From positions 122,001 to 186,000 of the forward strand of contig CAUYUJ010018569.1 in NCBI GenBank assembly GCA_963575745.1: 64,000 nucleotides of DNA, read 5' to 3'. Source of the stretch: Prorocentrum cordatum. Its lineage: Eukaryota; Sar; Dinophyceae; Prorocentrales; Prorocentraceae. Every line of letters starts with the position of its first letter. The first letter of the stretch is position 1. Below the pieces are notes generated by a model. The model made no database searches. It was not told where the DNA came from and saw only the letters and a program-made list of their open reading frames with translations. Shown one piece after another: positions 41,301-52,669 of this stretch. Made by a program: the position numbers and the translations under genes.

Positions 41301-42255
41301 GAGGGCGCGCGGGGAACTTCACAAGATTTGAAAGCTTGGGGTCTGGGCCCATTAAGAATCTTCAGGCTTGAAGACTGAGGCTCAGGGGATTGAGCAAGGG
41401 ACCCCCGGCCCCCGAGCATTAAATGCGTCGGGAATGGCGTCCCCCCTCCCCCCCCCCTTGCAGAGCGAAGCTTGAGCGAGCTCAAGTCCACGCTCTCAGA
41501 AACTCACACGCCGGATCGGCGGATATTATAAGCCACATTTCAGACAGTCGTCACTTGGAATCCCCCTGTCATCCCGATCAGCCCAGCAGGTGTGCATCCA
41601 CGCGTGGTGGCCTGTAAGTGAGTTGAAGAGACTAGCAAGGACAGCAGCAGCGCTGACCGTTCCAGTAGTGCCCGCGCCATCTTCACAAAGAGGCTGAAGC
41701 GGCACAACGCTCCTGAAATTTTGAATGCTTGTTGCGTCGCCTTGAGACCCTTTCACCTCCCCTGGGGTGCCTCCCTCCCCTTACAGCGCGGGCGGGGGGC
41801 CATGACCCGAGGAGCACCGTATTCAGGTCAGTTTTACCTCATCACCCCGTGCGGAAGCTTTTGGGGGGAGACATGAGTACATACACTTCTTTGTCAATTA
41901 GCTGGCGAGCAGCGATTTGATCGGGCAGACGTTGGGACGAAGAGATTGTTTGTCGCAACGGTGCGCGTGGCGCGGAGGCTCACGTCGCGACCAACCACGC
42001 AGCTGCACGGCTAAGCTGCGTGGTCCTTTTTGGTTGGACGTTGGGGATGGTTGGTTGTATGATGTGCCTACATACGTTAGCCTGGGTCACCAGGAAGAAT
42101 TTCGAGCACCAGCAATTCACCGAAACTCGAGGGTGTTCACGTGTCGGGCCCTGGGAGACATTCGTTCGACACTTGTTCGACACTTTTCCGGGTGCTCGAA
42201 ATGATTCCTGGAATTTGGTCCGTAAGCTGGGAACAACATAAGGTTGGTTGCTCCA
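41301..42255. other. No gene recognised
   Basis: No motif in any frame. Contains a short GTTCGACACTT repeat (about 42164-42187) just before module 2, copy 2. Confidence 0.4.
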
Positions 42256-42440
42256 ACAGGAAACAAGTCGTGTTGTTGCGAAGTTCATGTGCAATCTGTA
42301 TTCGCAGCCTTTTTGGCCCTGGGCGTTGACAGGCCCTGGGGCCCGCACCTTTGATCATCTCAGGGGTGCGCCTGCCAGGGAGTTGCGGCAGGCAGGGCAC
42401 AGACAGCGGTAGGTTTTGACATCGCATTGCAAAAATCGAG
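42256..42440 (+). repeat. Repeat module 2, copy 2
   Basis: Matches 36365-36547. Here it lies directly before module 1. Confidence 0.85.
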
Positions 42441-42445
42441 TAGTT

Positions 42446-42898
42446 TTCCTTCCCCCTTCTGCTCCTGCTCTTCCCCTACCCCCTATCAGCCCCCAGCCCC
42501 AAGATACAACATGTGACCTAATAAATAGGGGCAAGCGCGAGCTTACCTCAAGAAGGGAAAAAAAACTATTTCCCTTCTCCCTCCCCTCGATCATGCTTAC
42601 CATGCTGTTCATGTTCCCTCTCCCCTCCGCTACCTCATCCACCGCCCAGAAGCTAGGTTATCTCTACACAAACACTTCCCTTTCTCACACCTCCCCCTGT
42701 TCCTGTTCGTCGTCGTCCTCCTCCTCCTGATTCTGATTCCTGATGACTGTGTGGCTCGTCAACGCAGCCACAACCGGCTGAACCCCAGAGGGCTGAGCCG
42801 GCGTTGAAAAGGTGGCACACTAGCCAAAAGGAGGGCTTCCCCTGGACGAGAAGGAAAACGACGGGAAGCGGACAACCCGAGAGGGCAGACAGCAGGGG
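42446..42898 (+). repeat. Repeat module 1, copy 2
   Basis: Matches 34311-34785. Ends at GAGGAGCAAG like copy 1, but is not followed by an AAC tract. Confidence 0.85.
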
Positions 42899-43217
42899 AG
42901 GAGGAGCAAGATGGGCGAGGAGGAGCGGGTGGGCAGCCGGCACGACGAGGAGGGGCGGAGGAAGAGTGGGGGAGGCCCCGAGCAGTCCGAAGAACCCCGC
43001 AAGCGCCCCCCCCGAACCGCAAGAGGGACAGGGGCACGGAGGCAGGGCAGCTCTGCCGGCGACGTTCCAAAAGCGAGTGGGGTGGCGAGGAGGAGGAGGA
43101 GGAGGAGGAGGCGGTCCTCGATCTCGCCTTTGCGGCTGGTGATTGATGCCTGGCTCAGTAGGTGCCCACGCTCCTCCTCTCCACTCGCACTGCTCCTCAA
43201 CAACAACACCCCCCCCC

Positions 43218-43555
43218 CATCCAGTTGGCCGGGTGCGGCGCCTTCGTGGTCCTCACTGAGGCGCGCCGTATGGCGCAGGGGCGAGAAGGGCGCGGAAGAG
43301 CGCAGCAGTGAAAAAAAGTTTGGCTTCGACGGTCTTGCATTCTGCCTCCCAAGCCGCTATGGCTGGGTGGTTGGGCAGTGCCTTCTTCGACTGTCGTGCT
43401 GTGGTGAGCACGTGCACCACCATCCCTCCTCACGAGTCTGAACCGCAGCAACAATCCCCCCTCGAGTTGGCGGGGTGCGGCGCCCGCGAGGTCCTCACTG
43501 AGGCGCGCTGTAGGGTGCAAAGGCGAGGAGGGCCCAGAAGAGTGCAGCGGTGGGT
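43218..43555 (+). repeat. Direct duplication of ~95 bp, 242 bp apart
   Basis: AGTTGGC(C/G)GGGTGCGGCG...GGTCCTCACTGAGGCGCGC occurs at about 43220 and 43462. No gene recognised from 42899 to 44050 apart from this. Confidence 0.75.
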
Positions 43556-44050
43556 GTGAAAGGGCGGAGTGGAGCTACAAAGACGAAGAGGTAGGAGGAG
43601 GGTGGTGAAAATTTGGTCGGCTCCACCTCGCCAAACGCACGGTGGCATTGCGAGACTGACTGGCGGCGTGGTCTGCCTTGCGGCGGTTGCGCCGAAAATG
43701 GGCACTCCACCTGGCTGGCGCTATCCCTGCATGTTGTTCTGGACCACGAAAGTGGGGTCCACCCCGCTTCTGCTGTGGAGCGATGTCACGGGGAGGCAGG
43801 AGGAGGGTGGTGAGGAGTTGGAGGGAGCGATGCTCCCCCTGGTGCGCGCGAATTCAGCCCCCGCTCTGTCTTCGCCGCTCGCTCGCGGGCGGCTGTCGGT
43901 GGGCCATATTGCAAGCATCCGCCCCTTCTGCTGCCCCAGTCGCCGGCGCTGGCGCCGCTGAAAGCGGTGGCTGGTCGGCAGCGCCGAGTGCAGAAGGTGA
44001 GAGCGGCCCGTGCTCGGTTGGGCTTGCTGGCGGCTGTACACTCGCCGTGC

Positions 44051-45340
44051 TCAGGGGCTTGGCAGTTCACCCCAGCAGCCTCCGCCCCGCCCCAACCCAC
44101 CGCAGGCACGCCAGAGAGAACACTTTTGCGGGTCCACTGTTGCTTTTAGTCGCAGTCTTTTCGGGTTTAGCACCAACCCTCTGATGGCGAAGGGTGCGGT
44201 TAAATCGGGCAGTGCGATCTGGGTGGCATCGCGCAGGTGTCTAGAGGCGGCGGCCAGGTGCGGGCAGAGCTCGGTGCCCACCACCCCCACCTCGAGATCG
44301 ACCCCCGTATCCGGCATTGGTGGTGGCCCTGATGTAGGAAGCAGCGTTCTCCGGAGTGAAATAGCACGTTCAGTTGGAGTCGGTGAGTTGACTAGAGTGA
44401 TGGGTGCTCTCCTGCTGCCAATTGGCAGCCTCGCTCCTTTCAGTGGTTCTTTTGCAGCCTCGGTGGTTTCAAAGTGCACGCAGCCGTAGCACATAGAGTT
44501 CCACTGCAGGTCGGCGGCAATGGCAGTGGACCGGATGGCCTCGAAGATGCTGAAGGCCGCGTCCAGGGCCGTGGCGTCTATGATTGGCGCCAGGCTGCGA
44601 ACAGTGCTGGCATCGGGGCTGTCGCAGACTGGGAGTTGGACGCCTGCGTTGGCTGCGGTGCTGGCGCAGCCCATCGTCGCCAGCGCGGCGAGCCCATCGG
44701 GCGGTCCATTCCTCGGGTCATCCCGAGGGTGGGGCACGGCCAACGGCCACGGGGGGGCCCGCAGCGGGAGCTGAGCTGGCCGGCGGCTTTGGCTGGCGGT
44801 GTCCTCCCCAGGCGCCGCAGCCTGCTGCGAGGCGCGCATCTCCTCCGCCTGGCGGCCTGGGCGGGGTCGGCCGCCTCCTGGCGCTGGGCCCCCGCCGCTC
44901 GCCAGGCCGCCGCGCGCGCCGCAGCGGCCGAGCCGCAGGGCTGCGCGTGCCGGCGCGCGTCCTCCTCCTCCTCGGTGGCCTCCCACGGCGGCCTGGCCTC
45001 CGGCGGCGGTCTGGCTCCGGTGCCAGGTCCAGGTGCGCCGCCCCCCTCCCGTGCACGGCGTCTTGTCGACAAGCGGGGGTTGCTGCGTCGGCGCGTGCGC
45101 GCCCCTCCCCGCACAGGACGACTTGGCAGCAAGGGCGCCGGTGAAGCTGGCTGTGCTGTTTCGGGTGCCTCGGGTGCCCTGCCTCGGGCTGTCCGGCGTC
45201 GTCCACGGCAGGGGGCGCGGCCGCCTGGTCGGCCTGGCAATCGCGCTCGGCCTCAGCATTGGCGCTGCAGGCCGCGACCGCCAGCGCTGGGGCGGCAGCG
45301 GCCCGCCCAGCTGCTGCCCTGCCGCCCTGGCGCTCGGCAA
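44051..45340 (-). CDS. Putative RRM-like protein, minus strand
   Basis: A 429-codon open frame. Residues about 236-325 (nt 44366-44635) resemble an RNA-recognition motif of the poly(A)-binding-protein type: a helix-like IIDATALDAAFSIFEAI, then CYGCVHFETTEAA in the RNP1 position (usual form GYGFVHFET), then an A-rich helix. The RNP2 strand is weak (TVRSLAP) and RNP1 has Cys for Phe. The C-terminal 100 residues have normal composition without a known domain; the N-terminal 230 are Arg/Pro/Gly-rich and may be non-coding. No splice sites or spliced leader were found. It could be a gene fragment, a pseudogene or a chance frame in GC-rich DNA. Confidence 0.35.
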   Translation of the reverse strand: MPSARAAGQQLGGPLPPQRWRSRPAAPMLRPSAIARPTRRPRPLPWTTPDSPRQGTRGTRNSTASFTGALAAKSSCAGRGAHAPTQQPPLVDKTPCTGGGRRTWTWHRSQTAAGGQAAVGGHRGGGGRAPARAALRLGRCGARGGLASGGGPAPGGGRPRPGRQAEEMRASQQAAAPGEDTASQSRRPAQLPLRAPPWPLAVPHPRDDPRNGPPDGLAALATMGCASTAANAGVQLPVCDSPDASTVRSLAPIIDATALDAAFSIFEAIRSTAIAADLQWNSMCYGCVHFETTEAAKEPLKGARLPIGSRRAPITLVNSPTPTERAISLRRTLLPTSGPPPMPDTGVDLEVGVVGTELCPHLAAASRHLRDATQIALPDLTAPFAIRGLVLNPKRLRLKATVDPQKCSLWRACGGLGRGGGCWGELPSP

Positions 45341-45887
45341 CGGCCCGAGATGCCTCCGCAGCCACTACTGCCAGTCGGGCCGGCCCAGGTCTCCTGTAGG
45401 TCCACTTGTCGGCCTTGCGGGCAGGTACGGCGGCGGTCCAGCACCCTGGCGGTGGAGCAGAAGACAGGGCTGGAATCCTTCACGACGATGTACTGGATGC
45501 TGCTGTTGGTGCCGATGTCGGTGCTGGTGGTGGCGTCGGCGTGGGTGCTGGCGCCGGAGCTGCGCCGGTGCCGCGCGGCCGCCGCCGCGGCGGCGATCAG
45601 GCTCCGCCGCCTGGCGGCGCGGCGCGCCGCGGCGGCGCCGAGCACTGCAGTCTCCCACGCCCGCTGGGAGCTTGGCATCGAGCGATGGCCAGGGAATGGA
45701 CGTCCGAGCGATGGCCAGGGAGGAGTGGGGCCACCCGAAAGGTGGGCAGCCCGCCGGAGTCATCGGGCCTTGCGCGGGCGCGGGCGCGGGCGCCGCGGCC
45801 CTATGGCGCACGGCCAGGCGCCACGCCTGGGCGTTGCGGCGCGGTCGGGCGCACGCGCCGCGAATCGCTCGGCGGGCAGCGCCTCTC
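45341..45887. other. No gene recognised
   Basis: GC-rich, with long frames on both strands. A minus-strand frame near 45380-45550 has near-normal composition (SSIQYIVVKDSSPVFC) and could be a further exon of the RRM-like frame, which cannot be shown from sequence alone. Confidence 0.3.
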
Positions 45888-46000
45888 CTCCTCCTCCTCC
45901 TCCTCCTCCTCCTCCTCCTCCTCCTCCTCCTCCTCCTCCTCCCCCCCTCCTCCTCCTTCTCCTCCTCCTCCTCCTCGCATCCTCCTCCTCCCCCGCCTCA
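45888..46000 (+). repeat. (TCC)n tract
   Basis: TCC repeats at 45888-45990, then a C/T-rich region to about 46140. Confidence 0.95.
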
Positions 46001-46237
46001 TCCTCATTATTCTCCCCGCCTCCTCATCCTCATCCTCATGCTCATCCTCTTCCCTCCCCCTCCTGCCCCCCTCCTCACACCCCCGCTCTGCCATCCCCCC
46101 TCTGCCACCTCCACCGCTCTTCCTCCTCCACCATTCTCTCGCGTGTGAATCTCGACGCCGTGAACGCGGCGCTGCGTGAGCTCCTCCTCACGGCGCCGTC
46201 CACCTCACTGCAGGCGGGCCGCGCCAACTAGGGTGGG

Positions 46238-46238
46238 A

Positions 46239-46295
<57 letters not shown>

Positions 46296-46296
46296 G
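46238..46296 (+). repeat. (GTC)n tract
   Basis: Near-perfect trinucleotide run of about 59 bp. Confidence 0.95.
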
Positions 46297-46514
46297 GTCG
46301 TGGTCGTCGTCGCTGTACCTCTCCTCATCCACCATTCTCGCGCCCTCGCCCCCGCGGCAGCCTGCCCGCAGGCCCCCCGGCCGCGCGGAGAGATGCCGCA
46401 GCACGGCGCGGACGCCTCTGCGCCGGCGGGGCGCAGGCTGGGAGGCCGCCGCCGCGGGGAGGGCACCCTCCGAGGCGGCGACAGGGGCGAATCGCCCAGG
46501 GGAGAGCAATACAT

Positions 46515-46573
46515 GTTCCTCCTCCTCCTCCTCCTCCTCCTCCTCCTCCTCCTCCTCCTCCTCCTCCTCCTCA
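46515..46573 (+). repeat. (TCC)n tract
   Basis: Near-perfect TCC run of about 59 bp. Confidence 0.95.
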
Positions 46574-47264
46574 GGTGCGCCGATGATCTATGTCTTCGCC
46601 CGCGAATGCGTGTAATGCCCGCCCCTGGGCTATTCGCCCCTGTCGTCGCCGCCGACACTCGCCAGGCAGGCCCTTGGCAAGGAGAGCAGCGCGGAGAGAA
46701 GCGGGCCCTGGAGGTGTGGGGGCCGTTCCCGAGCTCCCGGGCCTCTCCACTCGGGGCCCAAGAGTGTACACCACCACCGCCTCCCTCACCCCCATGCCTC
46801 TCACAGGAGAGAAGAGGGGAAGAGGGGAAGAGGAAAGTAAAGGAGGGATGGGGGACTGGAGGTGATGGTGGTGTATATTGCTGGGGCCCGCACTCCACGG
46901 GCCTCAGGACTGTCAAGACATTGCCCAGGAGGGAGAGCTGGTCCTGGGAAGGCCACGTGGTCCAGGACCCGTTTGCCTCAGGACCCCTTACCTTCATTGC
47001 GATCAGATGAAGATGAACCGCTCCAAAGCCGTCCGGAGTTCTCAGAGCGTTCCGGAGCGCTCTGACACCGACAGCAGGGACCGATGCAACTTCCAGACCC
47101 GCCGGTTCCCAGAGATTCCCGATCCATCCTCACCCGAGCGTGTCCTGATCCCGCCATCGTCTTAGGAGGCACTCGTGTGCGCCGAGGTCTCGGGCCTCCT
47201 TCGAGCAGTTTCCCTGTCCTGTTCCTCCTTTTGTCCCTGCTCTTTATCCTACTCCCCTTCTCCC
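46574..47264. other. No gene recognised
   Basis: Unique-looking sequence with no motif in any frame. Confidence 0.4.
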
Positions 47265-47390
47265 CTGCCTCGTCCTCCTCCTCATCCTCCTCCTCCACTC
47301 GTCCTCCTCCTCCTCCTCCTCCTCCTCCTCCTGCCCCCCTCCTCCTCCTCCTCCTCCTCCTCTTCCTCCTCCTCCTCCTCCTCCTTCTCC

Positions 47391-47455
<65 letters not shown>

Positions 47456-47476
47456 GTCATCGTCATCGTCATCATT

Positions 47477-47548
<72 letters not shown>

Positions 47549-47604
47549 GTCATCGTCATCGTCATCGTCATAATCATCATCAGCATCAGCATCATCACCA
47601 TCAC

Positions 47605-47660
<56 letters not shown>

Positions 47661-47700
47661 GCAGCATCAGCATCATCATCAGCATCAGCATCATCACCAC
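47265..47700 (+). repeat. (TCC)n followed by ~300 bp of (ATC)n
   Basis: TCC repeats at 47265-47393 pass directly into ATC repeats (47394-47700) with a few CGTCAT and CAGCAT interruptions. The longest single-motif ATC tract in the window. Confidence 0.95.
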
Positions 47701-48207
47701 CACCACCCGCCTTGAGCGACGGCGAGGCCGCACCTCGGACCCCACGCTGCGCGCGCCTGAGACCAGCAAAGCTCATCGGACCACGGCGGTGCTCTCGGAG
47801 GCTGTGCAGGGGCCGATGGGCCCAGAGGTTACCCTGCCTCGGTGCAGGGTGGGACGGCAGGGCCGCGCGTGCGCGCGCGCGGCCCCGAAGCACAGCGTCG
47901 GAATCTGATGCTGTGCGCGCGCAGCCCGCGCCGAAAAGTATGCTCCCTGGCCGACCGCCAAGTGCAGGGGGAGAGAGGCAGGAGGCCCTAAGAGGATTCA
48001 GGAAGCTGGATACACATGACGCCGCCGGCCTGGGCGGGAGTTGGGCACACAGGCCGGGTGCTTTTCCAGCGCCTTGCCCTCACACAGCTGGGCCGCCCTA
48101 TTCCTGTTTGGGCACCCTTCAAGCCTATCGCGTGCTTGGCAGTCCTCCTGCATCCCCCTCCCCCTTCCACCTCCTCATCACTATCCCATCCCCCCATCGT
48201 TTCCTCG
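47701..48207. other. No gene recognised
   Basis: No motif or repeat seen. Confidence 0.4.
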
Positions 48208-48612
48208 CTCTCTCTCTCTCTCTCTCCTTCTCTCCCTCCTTCTCTCCCTCTCTCTCTCCGACGCTCGATCCCTCTCTCCCTGTCTCCCTTCCTCCTCCCC
48301 CCGCGCGCACTCTCGAGGGATGGGGGCGGAGGAGGAGGAGGAGGAGGAGGAGGAGGAGGAGGAGGAGGAGGGGGAGGTGGAGGAGGAGGATGGAGGAGGA
48401 GGAGGAGGAGGAGGAGGGGGAGGATATAATTGGACTGTATTGGATTGGGCTCGTCGGGAGAAGCTGACAGCAACGAGCCTCCAGGCGTCAAGCGTGCGAC
48501 TGGTGCTGCTCGCATGCTGCAAGCGCAGCACTACCCAAGACGTCCCACGTACAACGGCACAGGTGGGAAAGGAGGAGGAGGAGGAGAAGGAGGAGGAGGA
48601 GGAGGAGGAGGA
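48208..48612 (+). repeat. (CT)n then (GGA)n tracts
   Basis: CT-rich 48208-48290, GGA repeats 48325-48422, and a second GGA block 48568-48612. From here to 53.5 kb the purine-rich strand is the plus strand. Confidence 0.95.
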
Positions 48613-49069
48613 GTTGCCAGGTGCATCCGACACCAGGTCGCCTGTCGCGTTGCCCGGCGCTAAGGGCGGTGTTGGACCGTCTCGGCGGCCTCGTGGGGCA
48701 CTCTTGGCCTGTCTTGATACTTTCTGAGGCCCTTGGGCCCACAGGGGGGATGGGTACCTGACCCACGACCCCCCCCTTCCGGGACCTCCCCCCTGGACCC
48801 CGCCCCCTGGCCCCGACGGGGGAGGGATCCAAGGGAATGGGCTTCCCTTCGACTCGATTACGACATTGCTAGATGTTTCTCTCGCTGACACGTTTGAGGA
48901 GGAGGGTGCAGGGAAAGTGGACGATGGAGACGACGACTGACGGAGACGACGACTCGAACAGACAGGCCCCTCACACACGCTGACAGGGTCGGCGGATTAT
49001 TTGAGACGGCCGGATGCAGGAGAGCGCAATGCGGGTAGTCAAGCAAGGGCGATGAGCACACTAGGAAGA
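48613..49069. other. No gene recognised
   Basis: Includes a short CTTGG-type periodic stretch (about 48664-48735). No gene motif. Confidence 0.4.
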
Positions 49070-49340
49070 TCCGGGAGCGGAGGAGGCGGAGGAGGAGTAA
49101 GAGGAGGAACAGAGGGAGGAGGAGGCGGGGCAGGAGGGAGAGGCGGACCAGGGGGAGTTGGAGGGGAAGGTGGTGGGGAGGGGAAGGGGGGCAGGGAGGC
49201 GGCGCGAGGAGAGGGGAGAGGAGGCGGGACGGACAAGGATGAGAGGAGAGAGTGCACGGGCAAGGGGCGGCAGGAGGGGAGGGGGGGGGGGGAGGGGAAA
49301 GGGCAGGGCGGAGCACAGGGAGAGAGGGGGGGGCAGGCAA
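49070..49340 (+). repeat. GGA/GGGA-rich tract
   Basis: Imperfect purine-rich repeat with a G9 run near 49280. Confidence 0.85.
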
Positions 49341-49429
49341 GCTGAGGTGCGCTCGCGGCACATCTGACGTCCTACCCCTCCCCCCCACCCCTTACGTAGA
49401 TCTCCTATCTGTTCGCACGCAGAATCGGG

Positions 49430-49510
49430 TGGCGTAGCATGGCACTGCATTACGTGGCATGGCATGGTGCTGAATACTGACGCATAGCATGACATAGCAT
49501 GGCGTGGCGA
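49430..49510 (+). repeat. Short GCATG/GCATA pentamer-like tract
   Basis: Imperfect repeats of GCATGGCAT, TAGCATGACA and similar, resembling a short version of the satellite at 19.2-19.9 kb. Confidence 0.6.
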
Positions 49511-49678
49511 CGCCCCAGAGTGGGGGGGGGGCTTCTGCGGCCCAGAAAATCAGCGAGTCGGCACCGAATATGGAATCACTTCCGATGGTTTCTTCGGGAG
49601 GCCATTTTTTAGACAGATGTTTGGGCCTATTTGGAAGGACCGACAACCATGCCTTGGCATGGCACTGGAAATAATGAC

Positions 49679-49835
49679 GCCAGCGCTGCAGCGGGAGCCC
49701 GATTCGGAACGACCAGAAGCGCGGAGATGAAGCCAACGCTGCAGCGGGAGCACGATTAGGAACGAGCGGAAGCCCGGAAATGAGGTCAGCGCCTCAGCGA
49801 GAGCAGCATTCTGAAGAAAGCAACGAAAACCCAAT
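49679..49835 (+). repeat. 53-bp unit, three tandem copies
   Basis: Units start near 49680, 49733 and 49786 with G(C/T)CA(G/A)CGC(T/C). Identity falls toward the third copy. Confidence 0.75.
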
Positions 49836-50134
49836 TCGCCGACATCCTGTGCGGAAAAATGCCATACGCGAGGGGTTGCCGAACACTCCGAGGGGAGAGA
49901 GGAGAGTAGTATTCATATTGAGTAATTGTAGATGGGGAGGGCAAGGTTCCCCCTTCGCCAACTCATGCGGTCCCCCCTTCCCCCATTCCCCCTTTCTTGC
50001 TCGTCATCCTAATCGCGAGAGGGCGGCTGCTAGTTGCCCAGTCGCGGCGCGGTTGTTCCAATGATCGGTTTCGCGACCAGCGCTCGTAGGCCCTATTCTA
50101 GACGCTTCGCGTAACCCCACTCGATCATCCTGAA
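49836..50134. other. No gene recognised
   Basis: About 300 bp with no motif. Confidence 0.4.
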
Positions 50135-50200
50135 ACGATGCCCAGGCGAGTTGCTCTGATCAGGGACGTGGAGGAACATGCAGTGGAATAACAGGCTGGG
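50135..50200 (+). repeat. Third relative of the 17-kb direct repeat
   Basis: CCCAGGCGAGTTGCTCTGAT and TGCAGTGGAAT match the pattern at 17249-17305. Confidence 0.55.
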
Positions 50201-50244
50201 GAAGCCGTCACACCCCAACAATGGAAGGATGAAAGAGGAACCGG

Positions 50245-50430
50245 ACGAGGAGGAGGAGGAAGAGGAGGAGGAGAAGGAGGGGGAGGGGGAGGAGGAGGAG
50301 GAGGAGGAGGAGGAGGAGGAGGAGGAGGAGGAGGAGGAGGAGGAGGAGGAGGAGGAGAAGGGGGAGGTGGAGGGGGAGGGGACAAGGGAGGAGGGAGAAG
50401 GAGGATCAGGAAGAGGAGGAGGAGGAGGAC
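50245..50430 (+). repeat. (GGA)n tract
   Basis: GGA repeats with GGGGGA interruptions. Confidence 0.95.
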
Positions 50431-50539
50431 CAGTGTAAACCCAAGGGTCATCAACGATGTTGGCATAAACCCGTCCTCCAAGCTCCCTCTTCTTGAGCCC
50501 CTACAGCGGTTCATTTCCATTGAGGGAACTGCCTCGCTC

Positions 50540-51010
50540 GAAGACAACCGTTTGAAGATCCTGAAGCATGCGCAAACATTGTTCTCGGGATTTCAGCGCC
50601 ACGGATCAACCTGACAGTTGCGTCTTGATGATCCTGAATTGTGCCAGAACGCCAGTCCTGGGACTTCAACGCCGCGAACCAACGTAACTGTTGCACCCGC
50701 GTAATCCTGAGTCCTTCCAAAACCCAATTTCTGGTACGCTAATCATGGGAATCCGTGAAACTCGCGCAGATGTCATAGACGAATGTGCGCGGCGTTAAAG
50801 CAAGAGCCACATTTTGAAAAGGAACCGCCCTCAGTCCGTGAAGCTCTTGCAAATGTTTGCAACGCATGTGCGCGGCGCTAAGGCGAGAGCCCCATTTTGA
50901 AAACCATTCGCCCTCAATCCGTGACACTCGTGCAAATGTTTACAGCGAGTGTGCGCGGCGCTGAGGCGACAGCCACATTCTGAAAACGGCCCGCCCTCCA
51001 CCTGTGAAAC
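50540..51010 (+). repeat. 73-bp and 83-bp tandem arrays
   Basis: A roughly 73-bp unit is marked by (G)ATCCTGA at 50557, 50630 and 50703. An 83-bp unit is marked by CCGTG at 50753, 50836 and 50919, with a partial fourth at 51002, and contains TGTGCGCGGCG and CCACATTTTGAAAA. Confidence 0.85.
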
Positions 51011-51094
51011 TGTGGCCCAGTTCTAAGCTTCAGAGTCGTAAGTGGTGAGGAAGTCTCAGGCGAAACGCCCGGCCCGCCCTAGAAACTGGCCTGG

Positions 51095-51315
51095 GCCAGA
51101 GGCCTCTTGAATGCCTCTCGGAGCCTCTTCGGATATCTCTTGGAAGCTTTTTGGAGTCCCCCTCGTCTCGTGGGCCTCTTGGCCATCCTGATGGCCTCTT
51201 GGAGCGTCTCAGATGCCTCCTGGGAAACTCTTTGGGCGCCTCGGGGGTCTCTCGGGAGCCTGTTGGGGACCTCCAGGGGGCCTCTTGGGGCGGCCATCTT
51301 GGGGCCATCCTGGAG
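51095..51315 (+). repeat. CTTGG-type tract, ~10.5-bp period
   Basis: Third long member of the periodic family. Marks at about 51178, 51188, 51198, 51208, 51219, 51230, 51240, 51250, 51260, 51271 and 51282. Confidence 0.75.
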
Positions 51316-52669
51316 GAGATCGATCAAAGAGGGTGGGATGGGGAGGGAATTGCAGCCCCCCCCCCCCAGGAGGCCAAGATGTGCCCCAAACCGAAGCAAA
51401 GTTAAATTATGTACGCCTTCTCGCCGAGGCCGTCTTGGGCGCTCCAAGGGGTCGCGAGGCGCCCCGTCCAGGCAGGTCCAGGGGGAGGGGGAGGGGAGAA
51501 GGGCAAACCTCTCCCCGCAGGGGAAGTGGAAGAAGAAACGCCCTAAATCATTAGGGAGGGGAGAGGGGCAAACCCCTCCCCGAAGGGGAAGAGGAAGAAG
51601 AAACGCTCTAAGTCACTCGCGCCCGAAACGGCTGGTGGGACTCAGCAGCACCAGAAGGTCGAGGTACAGTCGGGGCACTGAGGAAGGAACCCTTTTCGTT
51701 GGGGAGGGGCTCCGTGTTCCTTAAGTGTTTCACAGCTTGCCTCAGGCTTTCCTTATGTATTCGGCAGGAAATCGAAGGTTCACTTATGGAACAAAGGAGC
51801 CTCGTTCCTTATTTAGGGTTCCTTAGGTCAACGCCCCGACTGTAATCGAATGCGACAGATCTTTCACAGAGTTGCAAGATCAGAGAGGATGGGGGGATCA
51901 TCCTGCCTGACGTGTGCCAACGCAGTCCAGAGCCAACCCTTGCCAGTTGTACACCATGCTGCGGCCTGTTTTCCAACACGTGTCTGCCCATATACAGTGA
52001 CCGGATGCAAGTGAAGTTCGTGTGGACCTATACGAGGTTGCGCTGAAGCCAACGACAGCACAGCAACACCTGACATTGCTGACTGGGGCTTGGCATGGAC
52101 GTTTGCACAGGGAGAGGACCGAGGCGTTCTGGGACAGTCTTCGGAGCGATGAGAGGCTCGTGGGGGCGTACTGGGGGTGGTCTGGTGGCCTCCAGTGGAA
52201 GTCCCGAGAGGACCCTGGGAGGGCCCCAAGAGGCTTCAAAAGGATACCGAAACGCTACACGACACCACCGCCAGTGGGCTCAAGAGCCCAAGACTGTCCA
52301 AGAGGGCGTTCAGGTATGACCAACTTGACCCCAGTGTACCCGTCTTGGGGGCTCGCAGGTGGAGGGGGAGACATGCAACTATCGACCCAGGGATGTACCC
52401 AACCCGCACTGAACGTTAGGCAGCACCCAGGAGGGCAAGGTTACACTTGGGTTGCGTACGGCGGCACTCCGCTCGACCCAGGGGCGCAGCAGGGTTGCGA
52501 CAGCTGCGCGTTTGGGGCAACCTGGGGAGGCAGAGGCTGATTGCGTTTGCGTCAGGCGGCAGTCCGCTGGCCCCAGGGGATCAAGACAGTGCCGCCGACT
52601 CCCTGGCGCGCGAGAAAATGGCAACAAGTGTACGTTGGTGAGGGGCTGGCAGGGGGAGGAAGGGAGGAG
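51316..52669. other. No gene recognised
   Basis: Two similar segments (about 51484-51550 and 51555-51615, both with GGGCAAACC(T/C)CTCCCC and GAAGAAGAAACGC) form a local duplication. 52150-52330 resembles the CTTGG family in reverse orientation. No coding motif. Confidence 0.4.
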
